A stretch of DNA of 64,000 bases from Achromobacter marplatensis (GCF_002209535.1 NZ_NJIG01000007.1:248001-312000); one strand, 5' to 3'. Positions 8,253 to 18,024 are shown, counted from the first letter of the stretch. Numbers and translations are program-made. Notes: generated by a model from the sequence alone, not told the origin.

Positions 8253-9938
8253 ATGCTCCCCGAGCAACAAAAACAGCTTATCTCCCTGATCCAGGCCGCC
8301 GTTGCGCAGAGCCTTCCCGACGCCCAGCCCAACGTGCTGCTGGAGCGCCCCAAGGTCGCCGCCCACGGTGACGTCGCCACCAACGTGGCCATGCAGCTGG
8401 CCAAGCCCGCCGGCCGCAACCCGCGCGAACTGGCCCAGGCCATCGTGCAGGCCCTGCTGGCCGACCCGGCCGCCCGCGATCTGGTCGAAAGCGCTGAAAT
8501 CGCCGGCCCCGGCTTCATCAACCTGCGCATTACCGCAGCCGCCCGTCAGGCCGTCATCGGCACCGTGGCCGAACAGGGCGCCAGCTTCGGCCGCGCCCCC
8601 CGCAGCGGCGAGAAGATCCTGGTTGAATTCGTGTCGGCCAACCCCACCGGCCCGCTGCACGTGGGCCACGCCCGCCAGGCCGCCCTGGGCGACGCCCTGT
8701 GCCGCCTGTACGACGCCAGCGGCTGGGACGTGACCCGCGAGTTCTATTACAACGACGCCGGCAACCAGATCGAAAACCTGGCCATCAGCGTGCAGGCCCG
8801 CGCCCGCGGCCTGACGACCGATTCCCCCGAATGGCCGGCTGACGGCTACAAGGGCGACTACATCGTCGATATCGCGCGCGACTTCCAGGCCGGCAAGACC
8901 CTCCAGGCTTCCGACGGCCAGCCCGTCACCGCCACCGGCAACATCGACAGCCTGGACGACATCCGCGCCTTCGCCGTGGCCTACCTGCGCCGCGAACAAG
9001 ACCTGGACTTGCAGGCGTTCGGCCTGAAGTTCGACAACTACTACCTGGAAAGCTCGCTGTACACGTCGGGCCGCGTCGAGGCCACCGTCAAGGCGCTGGT
9101 CGCCGGCGGCCACACCTACGAGGAAGGCGGCGCGCTGTGGCTGCGCACCACCGAACTGGGCACGGGCGACGACAAAGACCGCGTCATGCGCAAAAGCGAA
9201 GGCGGTTACACCTACTTCGTGCCGGACGTGGCCTATCACAAGGCCAAGTGGGAACGCGGCTTCCACCGCGCCGTGAACATCCAGGGCAGCGACCACCACG
9301 GCACCGTGGCCCGCGTGCGCGCCGGCCTGCAGGCGCTGAACGAAGGCATCCCGAAGGACTACCCGTCCTACGTGCTGCACAAGATGGTCAAGGTGATGCG
9401 CGGCGGCGAAGAGGTCAAGATCTCCAAGCGCGCGGGCAGCTACGTGACCATGCGCGACCTGATCGACTGGGTGGGCCGCGACGCTGTGCGCTACTTCCTG
9501 ATCCAGCGCCGCGCCGACACAGAATTCGTGTTCGACGTGGACCTGGCGCTGTCCAAGAGCGACGAGAACCCCGTCTATTACATCCAGTACGCCCACGCGC
9601 GCATCTGCACGATGATCAACAACGCCGGCATGCCGGCCGCTGACGTGGCCGCCGCCGATGCGTCGCTGCTGACCGCGCCGACCGAATTCGCGCTGATGCA
9701 GCGTCTGGCCGAATTCCCGCACGTGGTGGCCCTGGCCGCCCAGGACCTGTCGCCGCATCACATCGCTTTCTGGTTGCGCGACTGCGCCTCGGATTTCCAT
9801 GCCTGGTACGCCGCCGAACGCGTGCTGATCGACGACGTGGCCGTCAAGCTGGCCCGCCTGCGCCTGGCCGCCACGACGCGCCAGGTACTGGCCAACGGCC
9901 TTGAGCTGCTGGGCGTGTCCGCCCCCGAGCGGATGTAA
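8253..9938 (+). CDS. argS: Arginyl-tRNA synthetase
   Basis: A 561-residue class I aminoacyl-tRNA synthetase that charges tRNA-Arg. The ATG at 8253 ([14 protein letters not shown]) gives the length usual for this group; the frame is open further upstream but there it encodes no family sequence. The HIGH-type motif is HVGH near residue 136 ([20 protein letters not shown]), and the KMSKS-equivalent loop is KISKRAG near residue 389. The C-terminal DALR anticodon-binding domain ends [15 protein letters not shown]. It lies immediately upstream of the SPOR-protein gene, an order also seen in Bordetella relatives. Confidence 0.97.
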   Translation: MLPEQQKQLISLIQAAVAQSLPDAQPNVLLERPKVAAHGDVATNVAMQLAKPAGRNPRELAQAIVQALLADPAARDLVESAEIAGPGFINLRITAAARQAVIGTVAEQGASFGRAPRSGEKILVEFVSANPTGPLHVGHARQAALGDALCRLYDASGWDVTREFYYNDAGNQIENLAISVQARARGLTTDSPEWPADGYKGDYIVDIARDFQAGKTLQASDGQPVTATGNIDSLDDIRAFAVAYLRREQDLDLQAFGLKFDNYYLESSLYTSGRVEATVKALVAGGHTYEEGGALWLRTTELGTGDDKDRVMRKSEGGYTYFVPDVAYHKAKWERGFHRAVNIQGSDHHGTVARVRAGLQALNEGIPKDYPSYVLHKMVKVMRGGEEVKISKRAGSYVTMRDLIDWVGRDAVRYFLIQRRADTEFVFDVDLALSKSDENPVYYIQYAHARICTMINNAGMPAADVAAADASLLTAPTEFALMQRLAEFPHVVALAAQDLSPHHIAFWLRDCASDFHAWYAAERVLIDDVAVKLARLRLAATTRQVLANGLELLGVSAPERM

Positions 9939-9947
9939 CATCGGTAC

Positions 9948-10700
9948 ATGGCAACCAAGCGCAAAACCACCCGCCGTTCCTCTGGCGAAAGCGGCAGCAC
10001 TCTGTACGGGGCGCTCGCCGGCCTGCTTATCGGCCTGATCGTGGCCGCCGCCGTGGCGTTTTACGTCACCAAGGCCCCGGTGCCTTTCGTGGACCGCGCC
10101 AGCCGCCAGGGCGACGCGGGCAAGCTGCCTGACCCCCGCCAGGCGCCAGACCCCAACGCGGGCCTGTACGGCCGCGACGGCGCGGCGGGCGCGCCGCCCA
10201 CCGGCCCGACCGCCACCGCCCCCGCGCCGCTGCCCGGCGCCGGCACGGGCGGCACGCCGGCCAAGCCTGACGAAACGCCCTCCAAGCTGGACGACCTGGG
10301 TGCGCTGATCGCTACGTTGCCGTCAACCGCCAAACCGCAGGCGGCGTCCACCCCGCCCGCGCAAGTCGCCATGGCGCCCGCCCAGGCACCCACGCCAATT
10401 TCCAAGTCCGCGCCGGCCGCCAACCCGGCCCCGTCCCCCAAAGCCGCGACCGCCACGGCGTCTGCGGCAACGGGCACGTACTACCTGCAGGCGGGCGCCT
10501 TCCGCGGCGAAAATGACGCGGAATCGCTGAAAGCCCGCATCATCCTGCTGGGGCTGCCGGTGGCAGTGCAGAAGGCCGAAGTCAACGGCAAGGCGATCAA
10601 CCGGGTACGCGTCGGCCCGTTCGCCCGCCTGGACGACATGAACCGCGCCCGCGGCAGGCTGGGCGAGAACAAGATTGAAACCGCCGTGGTGCGCCAGTAA
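9948..10700 (+). CDS. SPOR domain protein (FtsN-like, cell division)
   Basis: A 250-residue bitopic membrane protein. A basic cytoplasmic head (KRKTTRRSSG) precedes one membrane segment at about residues 20-42 (LYGALAGLLIGLIVAAAVAFY). A long Pro/Ala-rich periplasmic linker follows, then a C-terminal SPOR domain (TYYLQAGAFRGENDAESL ... VRVGPF ... NRARGRL), which binds denuded septal peptidoglycan. This is the architecture of FtsN-like proteins. It starts 9 bp after argS and is probably co-transcribed with it. Confidence 0.88.
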   Translation: MATKRKTTRRSSGESGSTLYGALAGLLIGLIVAAAVAFYVTKAPVPFVDRASRQGDAGKLPDPRQAPDPNAGLYGRDGAAGAPPTGPTATAPAPLPGAGTGGTPAKPDETPSKLDDLGALIATLPSTAKPQAASTPPAQVAMAPAQAPTPISKSAPAANPAPSPKAATATASAATGTYYLQAGAFRGENDAESLKARIILLGLPVAVQKAEVNGKAINRVRVGPFARLDDMNRARGRLGENKIETAVVRQ

Positions 10701-10793
10701 ACGCGGCGCCTGCAGCTTGGCATTGAACGCTTGGCATTGAACTTATCCGGCCCCGGGCCTGTCTGTAACTTTTTACCCAGGAACCTCTCATCC

Positions 10794-11426
10794 ATGTTGT
10801 CCACCAAGATTATCCGCATCATGGCCGCGGCCGCGCTGACCGCCACGGCGTTCTTCAGCCAGGCAAGCCACGCTCAAGGCACGCCGGCCTATGTGTCGAT
10901 CAACCCGCCGTTGCCGTCGGACACCCCGGGCAAGGTGGAAGTGCTGGAATTCTTCGCCTACACCTGCCCGCATTGCGCCGCCATGGAACCCATGGTTGAA
11001 GACTGGGTCAAGACCGCCCCGTCCGACGTCGTGCTCAAGCAAGTGCCGATCGCCTTCAACGCCGGCATGAAGCCGCTGCAGCAGGTGTACTACACGTTCC
11101 TGGCCCTGGACCGCCAGGACCTGCACGCCAAGTTCTTCACCGCCATCCACGGCGAGCACAAGCGCCTGTTCGACAAGAAGTCCATGGGCGAGTGGGCGGC
11201 CTCCCAAGGCGTGGACCGCGCCAAGTTCGATTCGGTGTTCGACTCGTTCACCGTGCAAACCCAGGTGCAACGCGCCACCCAGTTGGCCGAGGCCTACCGC
11301 ATCGACGGCACGCCCTCGTTTGCCGTGGGCGGCAAGTTCATGACCTCGCCGGTCATGGCGGGCAACAGCTACGAAGGCGCGCTGAAGGAAGTCAACCAGT
11401 TGATCCCGATGGCGCGCAGCAAGTAA
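10794..11426 (+). CDS. dsbA: Thiol:disulfide interchange protein DsbA
   Basis: A 210-residue periplasmic oxidase that introduces disulfide bonds. The ATG at 10794 gives a normal signal peptide ending SQASHA; an in-frame start at 10731 would not. The active site is C58-P-H-C61 within [14 protein letters not shown], the DsbA dipeptide, and the cis-proline loop is GTPSFAV. A strong terminator follows. Confidence 0.95.
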   Translation: MLSTKIIRIMAAAALTATAFFSQASHAQGTPAYVSINPPLPSDTPGKVEVLEFFAYTCPHCAAMEPMVEDWVKTAPSDVVLKQVPIAFNAGMKPLQQVYYTFLALDRQDLHAKFFTAIHGEHKRLFDKKSMGEWAASQGVDRAKFDSVFDSFTVQTQVQRATQLAEAYRIDGTPSFAVGGKFMTSPVMAGNSYEGALKEVNQLIPMARSK

Positions 11427-11447
11427 TCCGTGTCCGCGAATCACGGC

Positions 11448-11484
11448 AAAACGCCCCGGCCTCACCGCCGGGGCGTTTTCTTTT
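11448..11484 (+). terminator. Rho-independent terminator after dsbA
   Basis: A 13-bp perfect stem (AAAACGCCCCGGC / GCCGGGGCGTTTT) with a 6-nt loop, followed by CTTTTT. The A/T ends make it usable in either direction, but it serves dsbA. Confidence 0.88.
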
Positions 11485-11583
11485 TGGAGAAGATGTTTCA
11501 GCCGCGCCGGGCGCCAAACGCCGGCGCTACACTTTCGCCACAAAAATTCGCCGCATCGACGGCATCAAACGGGTGGAAGACAA

Positions 11584-12801
11584 ATGAAACAGCAATTCCT
11601 GCGCAATCGCGCGGCGTTGGGCCTGGGCCTGTGCCTGGCGTTCGGCGCCGTCGCCTCGCATGCCAGCACGGCCGACGGCGTGAAAATCGGCGTCCTGACG
11701 GACATGGCGGGCGTCACCGCCGACGCCACCGGCAAGGGGTCGGTGGAAGCCGCCCGCCTGGCCATCGAAGAAATGGGGGGCACGGTGCTGGGCAAGCCCA
11801 TCTCGCTGGTGTCCGGCGACCACCAGCATCGCCCCGACATCGGTAGCAGCATGGTCCGCAAGTGGTACGACACCGATGGCGTGGACGTCGTGGTGGACGT
11901 GCCCAATTCGTCCGTCGCGCTGGCGGTGCAAGGCATCGCGCGCGAAAAGAAGAAGCTGGTGCTGTTCTCCAGCCCCGGAACCACCGCGCTGTCGCAAGCG
12001 CAATGCTCGCCGTATGGCGTGCAGTGGACCTACACCACCTATGCGCTGTCGCGCGGCACGGCAACCGCCGTCGTCAAGGAAGGCAACAAGCGCTGGTTCA
12101 TCCTGGCCTCCGACTACGCCTTCGGCAAGCAACTGGCGGCCGACACCGAAACCGTCGTCAAAGCCAATGGCGGCGAAGTGGTGGGCACGGTGTTCCACCC
12201 GCTCAATGCCTCTGACTTCGCCTCCTTCCTGCTTCAGGCGCAGGGCTCCAAGGCGCAGATCATCGCCATCGCGAATGCGGGCGGCGACACCATCTCGGCC
12301 ATCAAGCAAGCCGCGGAATTCGGCATCGGCGGCACGCAGCAGCTGGCCGCCATGCTGCTGCTGATCACGGACGTGCACAGCCTGGGCCTGCAAGCGGCAC
12401 AGAAAACCTATCTGACGGTGCCGTCGTATTGGGACATGAATGACGGCACACGCGCCTTCACCAAGAAGTTCGAAGCGCGCGTCGGCCGCCCGCCCACCTT
12501 CCTGCAGGCGGGCGTGTATAGCTCGGTGCGGCATTACCTGCAGGCGGTGAAAGCCGCCGGTACGGCGGATTCGGATGCCGTGATGGCGAAGATGAAGTCG
12601 CTGCCCATCGACGACCCCTTCAGCCTGAACGCGCATATCCGCGAGGACGGGCTGGTGGTGCGCGACATGATGCTGGCGCAGGTGAAGACACCCGAGCAGT
12701 CCAAGGCGCCGTGGGACTACTACAACATCGTGCGCACCATTCCCGGCGACACGCTGGCCTGGCCGCTGTCGGAAAGCCAATGCCCGCTGGTCAAGCCATG
12801 A
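11584..12801 (+). CDS. ABC transporter substrate-binding protein, branched-chain amino acid/urea type
   Basis: A 405-residue periplasmic binding protein of the LivJ/Peripla_BP_6 type. The signal peptide ends AVASHAS, and the mature part starts DGVKIGVLTDMAGVTADATGKGSVEAARLAIEE. No permease or ATPase gene is adjacent, so it is an orphan that would have to dock with a Liv-type importer encoded elsewhere. Its stop overlaps the start of the hydrolase gene (ATGA), so the two are translationally coupled and may share a substrate, perhaps an amide or ester. Confidence 0.88.
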   Translation: MKQQFLRNRAALGLGLCLAFGAVASHASTADGVKIGVLTDMAGVTADATGKGSVEAARLAIEEMGGTVLGKPISLVSGDHQHRPDIGSSMVRKWYDTDGVDVVVDVPNSSVALAVQGIAREKKKLVLFSSPGTTALSQAQCSPYGVQWTYTTYALSRGTATAVVKEGNKRWFILASDYAFGKQLAADTETVVKANGGEVVGTVFHPLNASDFASFLLQAQGSKAQIIAIANAGGDTISAIKQAAEFGIGGTQQLAAMLLLITDVHSLGLQAAQKTYLTVPSYWDMNDGTRAFTKKFEARVGRPPTFLQAGVYSSVRHYLQAVKAAGTADSDAVMAKMKSLPIDDPFSLNAHIREDGLVVRDMMLAQVKTPEQSKAPWDYYNIVRTIPGDTLAWPLSESQCPLVKP

Positions 12802-13769
12802 CGCCGGCCAGGCCGTCGTCCGCCTCGGAGCCCGTCGCGCTGGCGGACTTTGGCAGCTTCTACGCTGGCGGCAAGCCCGTGCGCGTGGCCGGCCTGCCGC
12901 AGCGCGACATCGCCTTCACGCAAACCGCGTCGCTGGCTTATGACCCGAACGGCCTGTACCACTTCGAACAGGCCTATGTGCAGTACTTCATTCCGGCCCG
13001 GCTCACCCATCCGCTGCCCGTCGTGCTGCTGCACGGCGGCGGCATGACGGGCGCCATGTGGGAACAGACGCCCGACGGCCGGGCAGGGTGGATGCAGCAT
13101 TTCCTGCGCCAGGGCCATGCGGTGTATGTGGTGGACAACGTGGAGCGCGGCCGCGCCGGCTGGGCCCCGTTCCAGCAGGTCTGGCCCGAGCCGCCCATCA
13201 TCCGCAACGCGGAAGAAAGCTGGTCGCTGTTCCGCTTCGGACGCGCCGAGGATTTCGAGGCGCGGCGCGCGTTCGCCGGGCAGCGCTTTCCCGTCGACGC
13301 GTTCGACGACTTCATCCGCCACGCGGTGCCGCGCTGGCTGGGCAACAACGATGCGGCCTTGCGGGGTTTTTGCGCCGTGCTGGATCGCGTGGGCCCGTGC
13401 CTGGTGATGGCGCACAGCCATGGCGGCGAAGTGGCCTACCGCGCGTTGCATGCGCGGCCGGATCTGGTGCGCGGCGTGATCGGCATCGAGCCCTCGGGCT
13501 TTTCCAGCGACGTGGTCACCGCCGCCGTGGCGGACAAGCCGTTCCTGTTCGTCTATGGCGACTATCTGGATGCCACGCCGTTGTGGCAGCGCCTGTGCGC
13601 CGCCGGCCAGGACTATGCGGATTCGCTGGCGCGCCACGGCGCACGGGTGGACGTGTGGCGGCTGGCGGAGCAGGGCATCACGGGCAATTCCCACATGCCG
13701 ATGATGGACGACAACAGCGACGACATTGCCGCGCGCGTCGGCGCCTGGATCCGCGCCACGGCGGTCTGA
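12798..13769 (+). CDS. Alpha/beta-hydrolase fold esterase
   Basis: A 323-residue cytoplasmic hydrolase starting at the ATG at 12798 that overlaps the preceding stop codon. The oxyanion region is VVLLHGGGMTGAMWE. The nucleophile elbow is HSHGG in LVMAHSHGGEVAYRAL, with serine between histidines. A late histidine (NSHMPMMDDNSD) could complete the triad. The substrate is unknown. Coupling with a solute-binding protein suggests that it acts on the imported compound. Confidence 0.85.
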   Translation: MTPARPSSASEPVALADFGSFYAGGKPVRVAGLPQRDIAFTQTASLAYDPNGLYHFEQAYVQYFIPARLTHPLPVVLLHGGGMTGAMWEQTPDGRAGWMQHFLRQGHAVYVVDNVERGRAGWAPFQQVWPEPPIIRNAEESWSLFRFGRAEDFEARRAFAGQRFPVDAFDDFIRHAVPRWLGNNDAALRGFCAVLDRVGPCLVMAHSHGGEVAYRALHARPDLVRGVIGIEPSGFSSDVVTAAVADKPFLFVYGDYLDATPLWQRLCAAGQDYADSLARHGARVDVWRLAEQGITGNSHMPMMDDNSDDIAARVGAWIRATAV

Positions 13770-13771
13770 GC

Positions 13772-13804
13772 GCACGGCGTCGCGCGCATTGCGCGATGCC
13801 GTGC
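13772..13804. terminator. Hairpin between convergent genes
   Basis: A 14-bp stem (GCACGGCGTCGCGC / GCGCGATGCCGTGC, one G-T pair) with a 5-nt loop, in the gap between the convergent hydrolase and lyase genes. There is no T-run, so it may work with Rho or only block read-through partly. Confidence 0.5.
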
Positions 13805-13834
13805 CATCAGGCTGCCATGCCGCGGGCTGCGGCG

Positions 13835-15028
13835 TTACTCGCGTACCGCCGCGGCTTTTTCCAGCGCCTGGGTCAGATCGGCGATGATGTCTTCCGGCGA
13901 TTCCAGACCGATGTGCAGGCGGACCAACGCGTTGTCGCCTTCGCCCCAATAGCGGTGCTTGGACAGGTCCTTGGGCGACACGAGTTGCACCAGGCTTTCG
14001 TAGCCGCCCCAGGAAAAGCCGATGCCGAACAAGGTCAGCGCGTCCACGAAGGTACGTGCCGCCGCAGGCGACAGGCCCAGTTCCACCGACAGCATGCCGT
14101 TGGAGCCGGTGCAATCGCGCTGCCACAACGCATGGCCCGGGTCCGCCGGCCAGGCCGGATGGAACAGGCGCACGGTTTCGGGACGGCTCTTGAAGAATTC
14201 GCACACCTGCAACGCGTGGCGCGCGTGCTGGGCCATGCGGATCGGCATGGTGCGCACACCGCGCAGCGCCAGCCAGGCGTCGTCGGCGCTGATGGAATAA
14301 CCCATCGCGTACTGCGTGCGGTTCAGTTTCTTGGCGATTGCTTCGTCGTTGGTGACCACCGCCCCCAGCATCAGGTCGGAGTGGCCGCCCACGTACTTGG
14401 TGCCGGCAATGACCGAGACCTGCGCGCCCAGCGTCAGCGGGCGATAGATATAGCCCGAGCCCCACGTGTTGTCGGTGGCCAGCACCAGGCCGTGGTCCTG
14501 GGCGAACGCGGCCATCGCGCCCATGTCCAGCATTTCGAACAACAGCGAACCGGGCGACTCCACATACAGCAGCTTCGTGTTGGGCTGCACCAGCGCTTCC
14601 AGGTCTTCGTCGGCCGAGAAGTAGGTGATGTCGATGTTCATGCGCTTGAGCACGGCATCGTCCAGTTCACGCATCGGGCCGTACACGCAGTCGGAGATCA
14701 GCGCGTGGTCGCCTGCCGAGCAGAGCGCCATCATGACCATCGTCATCGCCGACAGGCCCGACGAGGCCAGATAGCAATGCGTGCCGCCTTCCAGCTGCGT
14801 GAACACCTCTTCCAGCGCGGCATGGGTGTCCATGCCCATGCGGCCGTAGGTGGTGGCGCGGCCGCCGGCCGCCTTGGTGCGCTGCGCCTGCTCCAGCGCG
14901 GCCAGGTTCTCGAAGCGCACCGTGCTGGCGCGCATGGGTGGCAGCGGCACCGGCGCGGTGCCGGTTTCAGGATGGAACGGGGCGGTGCCCGCGTGCTGCA
15001 AAACCGTATCGATGTGTTTGGTGGTCAT
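13835..15028 (-). CDS. metC: Cystathionine beta-lyase (PLP-dependent)
   Basis: A 397-residue enzyme of the Cys/Met-metabolism PLP family. The cofactor lysine is K211 in SVIAGTKYVGGHSD, with D186 (LATDNTW) binding the pyridine nitrogen and Y61 (TYGR) stacking the substrate. The N-terminus TKHIDTVLQHAGTAPFHPET is typical of MetC, which cleaves cystathionine to homocysteine, pyruvate and ammonia. Related gamma-synthases or desulfhydrases share the fold, so the symbol is probable and not certain. It ends close to the convergent hydrolase gene. Confidence 0.83.
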   Translation of the reverse strand: MTTKHIDTVLQHAGTAPFHPETGTAPVPLPPMRASTVRFENLAALEQAQRTKAAGGRATTYGRMGMDTHAALEEVFTQLEGGTHCYLASSGLSAMTMVMMALCSAGDHALISDCVYGPMRELDDAVLKRMNIDITYFSADEDLEALVQPNTKLLYVESPGSLLFEMLDMGAMAAFAQDHGLVLATDNTWGSGYIYRPLTLGAQVSVIAGTKYVGGHSDLMLGAVVTNDEAIAKKLNRTQYAMGYSISADDAWLALRGVRTMPIRMAQHARHALQVCEFFKSRPETVRLFHPAWPADPGHALWQRDCTGSNGMLSVELGLSPAAARTFVDALTLFGIGFSWGGYESLVQLVSPKDLSKHRYWGEGDNALVRLHIGLESPEDIIADLTQALEKAAAVRE

Positions 15029-15111
15029 CTTCAGGGGAAGTGCTTAAGAATGAACGAAGCCGGAACAAGGGCGGATAGGGTGAACCATATCAGGCGCGAG
15101 GCGGCCTGTCC

Positions 15112-15846
15112 CTAGGCCGTGACCCAGGCGACGGCCTCCGGCAGGTCGGCGCGGCGGGTGCGGTAGCTGTTGGCGGGATGCGAGGCGTCCGCGTAGCCAA
15201 AGGAAATGCCGCACACGACGCGGCGGTCGGCGCCGATGCCCAGCACCTCGCGCAGCACCTCGGGATACATCGCCAGCGAAGCCTGCGCGACGGTGGCCAC
15301 GCCGTTGGCCTGGGCCGCCAGCAGGAAGTTCGCCACATAGCCGCCGCAATCCATGGCACCGTATTCGCCCAGGGCCTCGTCGGTCGTGATGATGGCCACG
15401 TGCGGCGCGTCGAACAGCTGGAAGTTGCGCATTTCCTGGCGGCGGTAGGCCTCGCGGTCGCCGCGCGCCACGCCCACGGCGCCATACAGCTGGAAGCCGG
15501 ATTCGCGCCGCCGCGCCAGATACTCGTTGCGGTATTCGCGGGGGAAGGGGAAGTCCGGAGTGAAGCCGGGGGTGACGCCAGCCTGCTCCGCCCGGGCCTG
15601 CAGCGCCGCGCGCAAACGTTCGGTGCCGGCGCCTTCGGTGATCGCCACCTGCCAGGGCTGGCAGTTGCACCAGGACGCCGTGCGCTGCGCAAGCGTCAGG
15701 ATGCGCTCGATCGTCGCGCGGGGCACCGGGGCGGGCAGAAAGGCGCGGCAGCTGTGCCGGGCGCGCAGCCAGGCCTCCAGCGCGGCGTCCGGGCGGGCGT
15801 CGCTATCGTCGCGGATGGGCGTGTCCGGCGTGGGGTTTGCGGCCAT
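15112..15846 (-). CDS. Nitroreductase family protein
   Basis: A 244-residue FMN-dependent oxidoreductase. The start at 15846 (MAANPTPDTPIRDDSD) puts the family's N-terminal RHSCRAFLP and SWCNCQPWQVAITEG at the usual positions; the frame stays open far upstream without family resemblance. The central glycine-rich part reads DCGGYVANFLLAAQANGVAT, and the end FGYADASHPANSYRTRR is typical. It reduces nitro groups or quinones with NAD(P)H; the natural substrate is unknown. It diverges from the LysE exporter. Confidence 0.88.
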   Translation of the reverse strand: MAANPTPDTPIRDDSDARPDAALEAWLRARHSCRAFLPAPVPRATIERILTLAQRTASWCNCQPWQVAITEGAGTERLRAALQARAEQAGVTPGFTPDFPFPREYRNEYLARRRESGFQLYGAVGVARGDREAYRRQEMRNFQLFDAPHVAIITTDEALGEYGAMDCGGYVANFLLAAQANGVATVAQASLAMYPEVLREVLGIGADRRVVCGISFGYADASHPANSYRTRRADLPEAVAWVTA

Positions 15847-15951
15847 GGTGTGTGTCTCTCTCCGGTTGTCGGCGCGAATGAGCCGGGTGGATTTTGCCCT
15901 TATGATGCCATTCTCCGGCTGACCGGAGCTTTCCCGTTCCAGGCGAAACCC

Positions 15952-16578
15952 ATGCTGCCCTTCGATACCCTGATCGCATTTTTTGGCATTGCCGTCCTGC
16001 TGGCCCTGACCCCGGGGCCCGACAACCTGTTCGTGCTGATGCAATCGGCCATTTGGGGACGCAAGGCGGGCATGTTGGTCGTGCTGGGGCTGTGCACCGG
16101 GCTGCTCGGCCATACGGCCGCCGTGGCGTTTGGCCTGGCGGCGGTATTCGCCGCGTCGCCGGTGGCGTTCACGGTATTGAAGCTGGCGGGCGCCGCCTAC
16201 CTGGCCTATCTGGCGTGGCAGATCCTGCGCGCGCCGGTGGAATCGGAAACCGGCAAGGCGCCCGAACCGCTCAAGCCCGGCGCCCTGTATCGCCGCGGCA
16301 TCGTCATGAACCTGACCAACCCCAAGGTGCTGCTGTTCTTCTTCGCCTTCCTGCCGCAGTTCACCTCGCCGGCGCTGGGCCCGGTCGGTATCCAGACCCT
16401 GCAGCTGGGCGCGGTGTTCATGGTGTCGACCTTGCTGGTGTTCGGCGCCATCGCGTTCTTCTCGGGCGCGTTCGGCGAATTGCTGCAGCGCTCGGTGCCG
16501 GCCAAGCGCTGGCTGAACCGCATCGCCGCCCTGGTGTTCGTGGGCCTGGCCGTGCGGCTGGCGACCGCGACGCGGTAA
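15952..16578 (+). CDS. LysE/RhtB-family amino-acid exporter
   Basis: A 208-residue inner-membrane protein with about six hydrophobic segments. The N-terminus MLPFDTLIAFFGIAVLLALTPGPDNLFVL carries the family's TPGPD signature after the first helix. A short cytoplasmic loop (ESETGKAPEPLKPGALYRRG) separates the halves. It exports amino acids or homoserine-lactone-like compounds; which one is not evident. A 179-bp palindromic element follows directly. Confidence 0.88.
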   Translation: MLPFDTLIAFFGIAVLLALTPGPDNLFVLMQSAIWGRKAGMLVVLGLCTGLLGHTAAVAFGLAAVFAASPVAFTVLKLAGAAYLAYLAWQILRAPVESETGKAPEPLKPGALYRRGIVMNLTNPKVLLFFFAFLPQFTSPALGPVGIQTLQLGAVFMVSTLLVFGAIAFFSGAFGELLQRSVPAKRWLNRIAALVFVGLAVRLATATR

Positions 16579-16616
16579 CGGACCGGACACTCGCCACCCA
16601 CCTACGACGGGCCTTC

Positions 16617-16795
16617 GTAGGATGGGTGAAGCGCGAGACGTAGGCCGCAAGCATCTCGATATACAACGCGCGCAACCCATCAAGCAACGATGATTGCTTG
16701 GCAACGTTAGCTACAGCGCAATCGTTGCTTGATGGGTTGCGCGCGCTCGAGGCCGGTGTTCTTGCGTACGGACTCTCGCGCTCCACCCATCCTAC
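16617..16795. repeat. 179-bp nested palindromic element, copy 1
   Basis: Begins GTAGGATGGGTGAAGCGCGA and ends CGCGCTCCACCCATCCTAC, so the ends are inverted repeats. An inner pair (CGCGCAACCCATCAAGCAAC and its inverse near 16730) forms a second palindrome. It lies between convergent genes. A second copy of exactly the same length is at 18744-18922. It looks like a non-coding MITE- or REP-like element and may act as a transcription barrier. A small separate hairpin (CCTACGA/TCGTAGG) overlaps its left end. Confidence 0.75.
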
Positions 16796-16883
16796 CTCCC
16801 CGCCGCGTGCGCAGATTGCATGGACGATGACGCGCAAGGGTCGTCACACAAGAACGTCGGGCGCAACCCGGCTTGCGTTGTTA

Positions 16884-17951
16884 TCAGGCCGCCGTGAAGC
16901 GCACGATGCCGTCGGCGCCGGTGGCGCGCTTGAGCTTGCCTTCGAAATACAGCGCGTGCAGATGCGCCAGCGCCTCGCCCATGGCGAAGGTCAGCTGGTG
17001 CAGGTCCAGCTTGCGCTTGAACAGCACGGGCACGATGTCGGACGTCGACTGCGGCTGCACGGCGCACGCTTCCAGGACCTCAGCCAGACGGTCACGGTGA
17101 TGCTCGTGCTGCTGCGCGATGCGTTCGTGCAGGCCCGTGAAGGGACGGCCGTGCGAAGGCAGCACCAGGGTGTCGTCGGGCAGGCCGTCGTAGCCGTCCA
17201 GCGAACGCAGGTACAGGGGCAGCGGGTTGGCGTCGGGTTCGTAGTCGAACACACTCACGTTGGTGGAGATGCGCGGCAGCACCATGTCGCCCGAAATCAG
17301 CACATTCAGGCCGGGCGAATGCAGCGACGCGTGTTCCGGGGCATGGCCATAGCCCACGATCACACGCCAGTCGCGCTCGCCGATGCGGACCTGGTCGCCA
17401 TGCATGATGCGCGTGTAGCGCGCGGGAACGGCCGGCACCAGGTTCGGGAAATAGTTGGCGCGCTGGCGGATCTGCTCTTGGGCATCCGGGTCGGTCAGCC
17501 CGTGGCGGGCGAAGTGCTCGACGGCCGACTGGCCGCCGGGGCCGCCGCCAGCTTCGGTGCGGCGCGACGACCACAAGGACGCCACCATGAAGTCCGTCAT
17601 AGTCATCCACAGCCGCGCATCCCAGCGTTCACACAGCCAGTGGGCCAGGCCGATATGGTCGGGGTGCATGTGCGTGACGATCACACGCAGCACGGGCAGA
17701 CCTTCCAGCTCATTCTTGAAGACCTCTTCCCACAGCGCCTTGACCTCGTCGCGCGCGATGCCACAGTCGACGATGGTCCAGCCGTCGCGGCCGTCGATGT
17801 TGTCGCGCAGCAGCCAGAGGTTGATATGATCCAGCGCGAACGGCAGCGGCATCCGGATCCATTTGACCCCGTCCGTCACCACATGCGCATGACCGGCTTC
17901 GGGCTGGAAGTCCGCCCACGGGTACTGCAGTTTCTGTTCGTTGGGGTTCAT
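16884..17951 (-). CDS. Metallo-beta-lactamase-fold hydrolase
   Basis: A 355-residue protein with the zinc motif HMHPDH at residues 94-99 (VIVTHMHPDHIGLAH) and later metal ligands in GYGHAPEHASLH and GDMVL. The start at 17951 (MNPNEQKLQYPWADF) is preceded by the promoter region; the frame stays open upstream but would run through the operator. It diverges from the liuR-like gene and shares the 19-bp operator at 17993, so it is probably part of the leucine/isovalerate regulon. It may hydrolyse a thioester or lactone, which is inference. The C-terminal region resembles the winged-helix end of LACTB2-like proteins. Confidence 0.85.
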   Translation of the reverse strand: MNPNEQKLQYPWADFQPEAGHAHVVTDGVKWIRMPLPFALDHINLWLLRDNIDGRDGWTIVDCGIARDEVKALWEEVFKNELEGLPVLRVIVTHMHPDHIGLAHWLCERWDARLWMTMTDFMVASLWSSRRTEAGGGPGGQSAVEHFARHGLTDPDAQEQIRQRANYFPNLVPAVPARYTRIMHGDQVRIGERDWRVIVGYGHAPEHASLHSPGLNVLISGDMVLPRISTNVSVFDYEPDANPLPLYLRSLDGYDGLPDDTLVLPSHGRPFTGLHERIAQQHEHHRDRLAEVLEACAVQPQSTSDIVPVLFKRKLDLHQLTFAMGEALAHLHALYFEGKLKRATGADGIVRFTAA

Positions 17952-17967
17952 TGCCTCTCGCTCCACG

Positions 17968-17985
17968 CTTGACGTTACCGTCAAG
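17968..17985. promoter_or_regulatory. Palindrome CTTGACG-TTAC-CGTCAAG in the liuR promoter region
   Basis: An exact 7-bp inverted repeat with a 4-bp centre, between the MBL and liuR-like genes. TTGACG inside it could serve as a -35 for the liuR-like gene. It is distinct from the neighbouring TTTACGTAAA operator and may bind another regulator or form a second site. Confidence 0.4.
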
Positions 17986-17992
17986 TCATCAT

Positions 17993-18011
17993 AATTTACG
18001 TTTACGTAAAC
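17993..18011. promoter_or_regulatory. LiuR-type operator, site 1
   Basis: AATTTACGTTTACGTAAAC, containing the palindrome GTTTACGTAAAC, just before the liuR-like gene and the divergent MBL gene. The identical 19-mer occurs at 21323-21341 before the isovaleryl-CoA dehydrogenase gene. Confidence 0.75.
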
Positions 18012-18024
18012 TGCCACACGTCGC

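Noticed and set aside
8166-9941. Minus-strand open frame of about 590 codons
   Set aside because: Exact antisense of argS with a low-complexity product; a mirror of codon bias.
13058-15115. Plus-strand open frame of 685 codons
   Set aside because: Runs through the hydrolase gene in a wrong frame and antisense to the metC-like gene; no domain.
16601-16621. Hairpin CCTACGA/TCGTAGG as a separate terminator of the lysE gene
   Set aside because: It overlaps the left arm of the 179-bp element and has no T-run, so it is treated as part of that element's edge.
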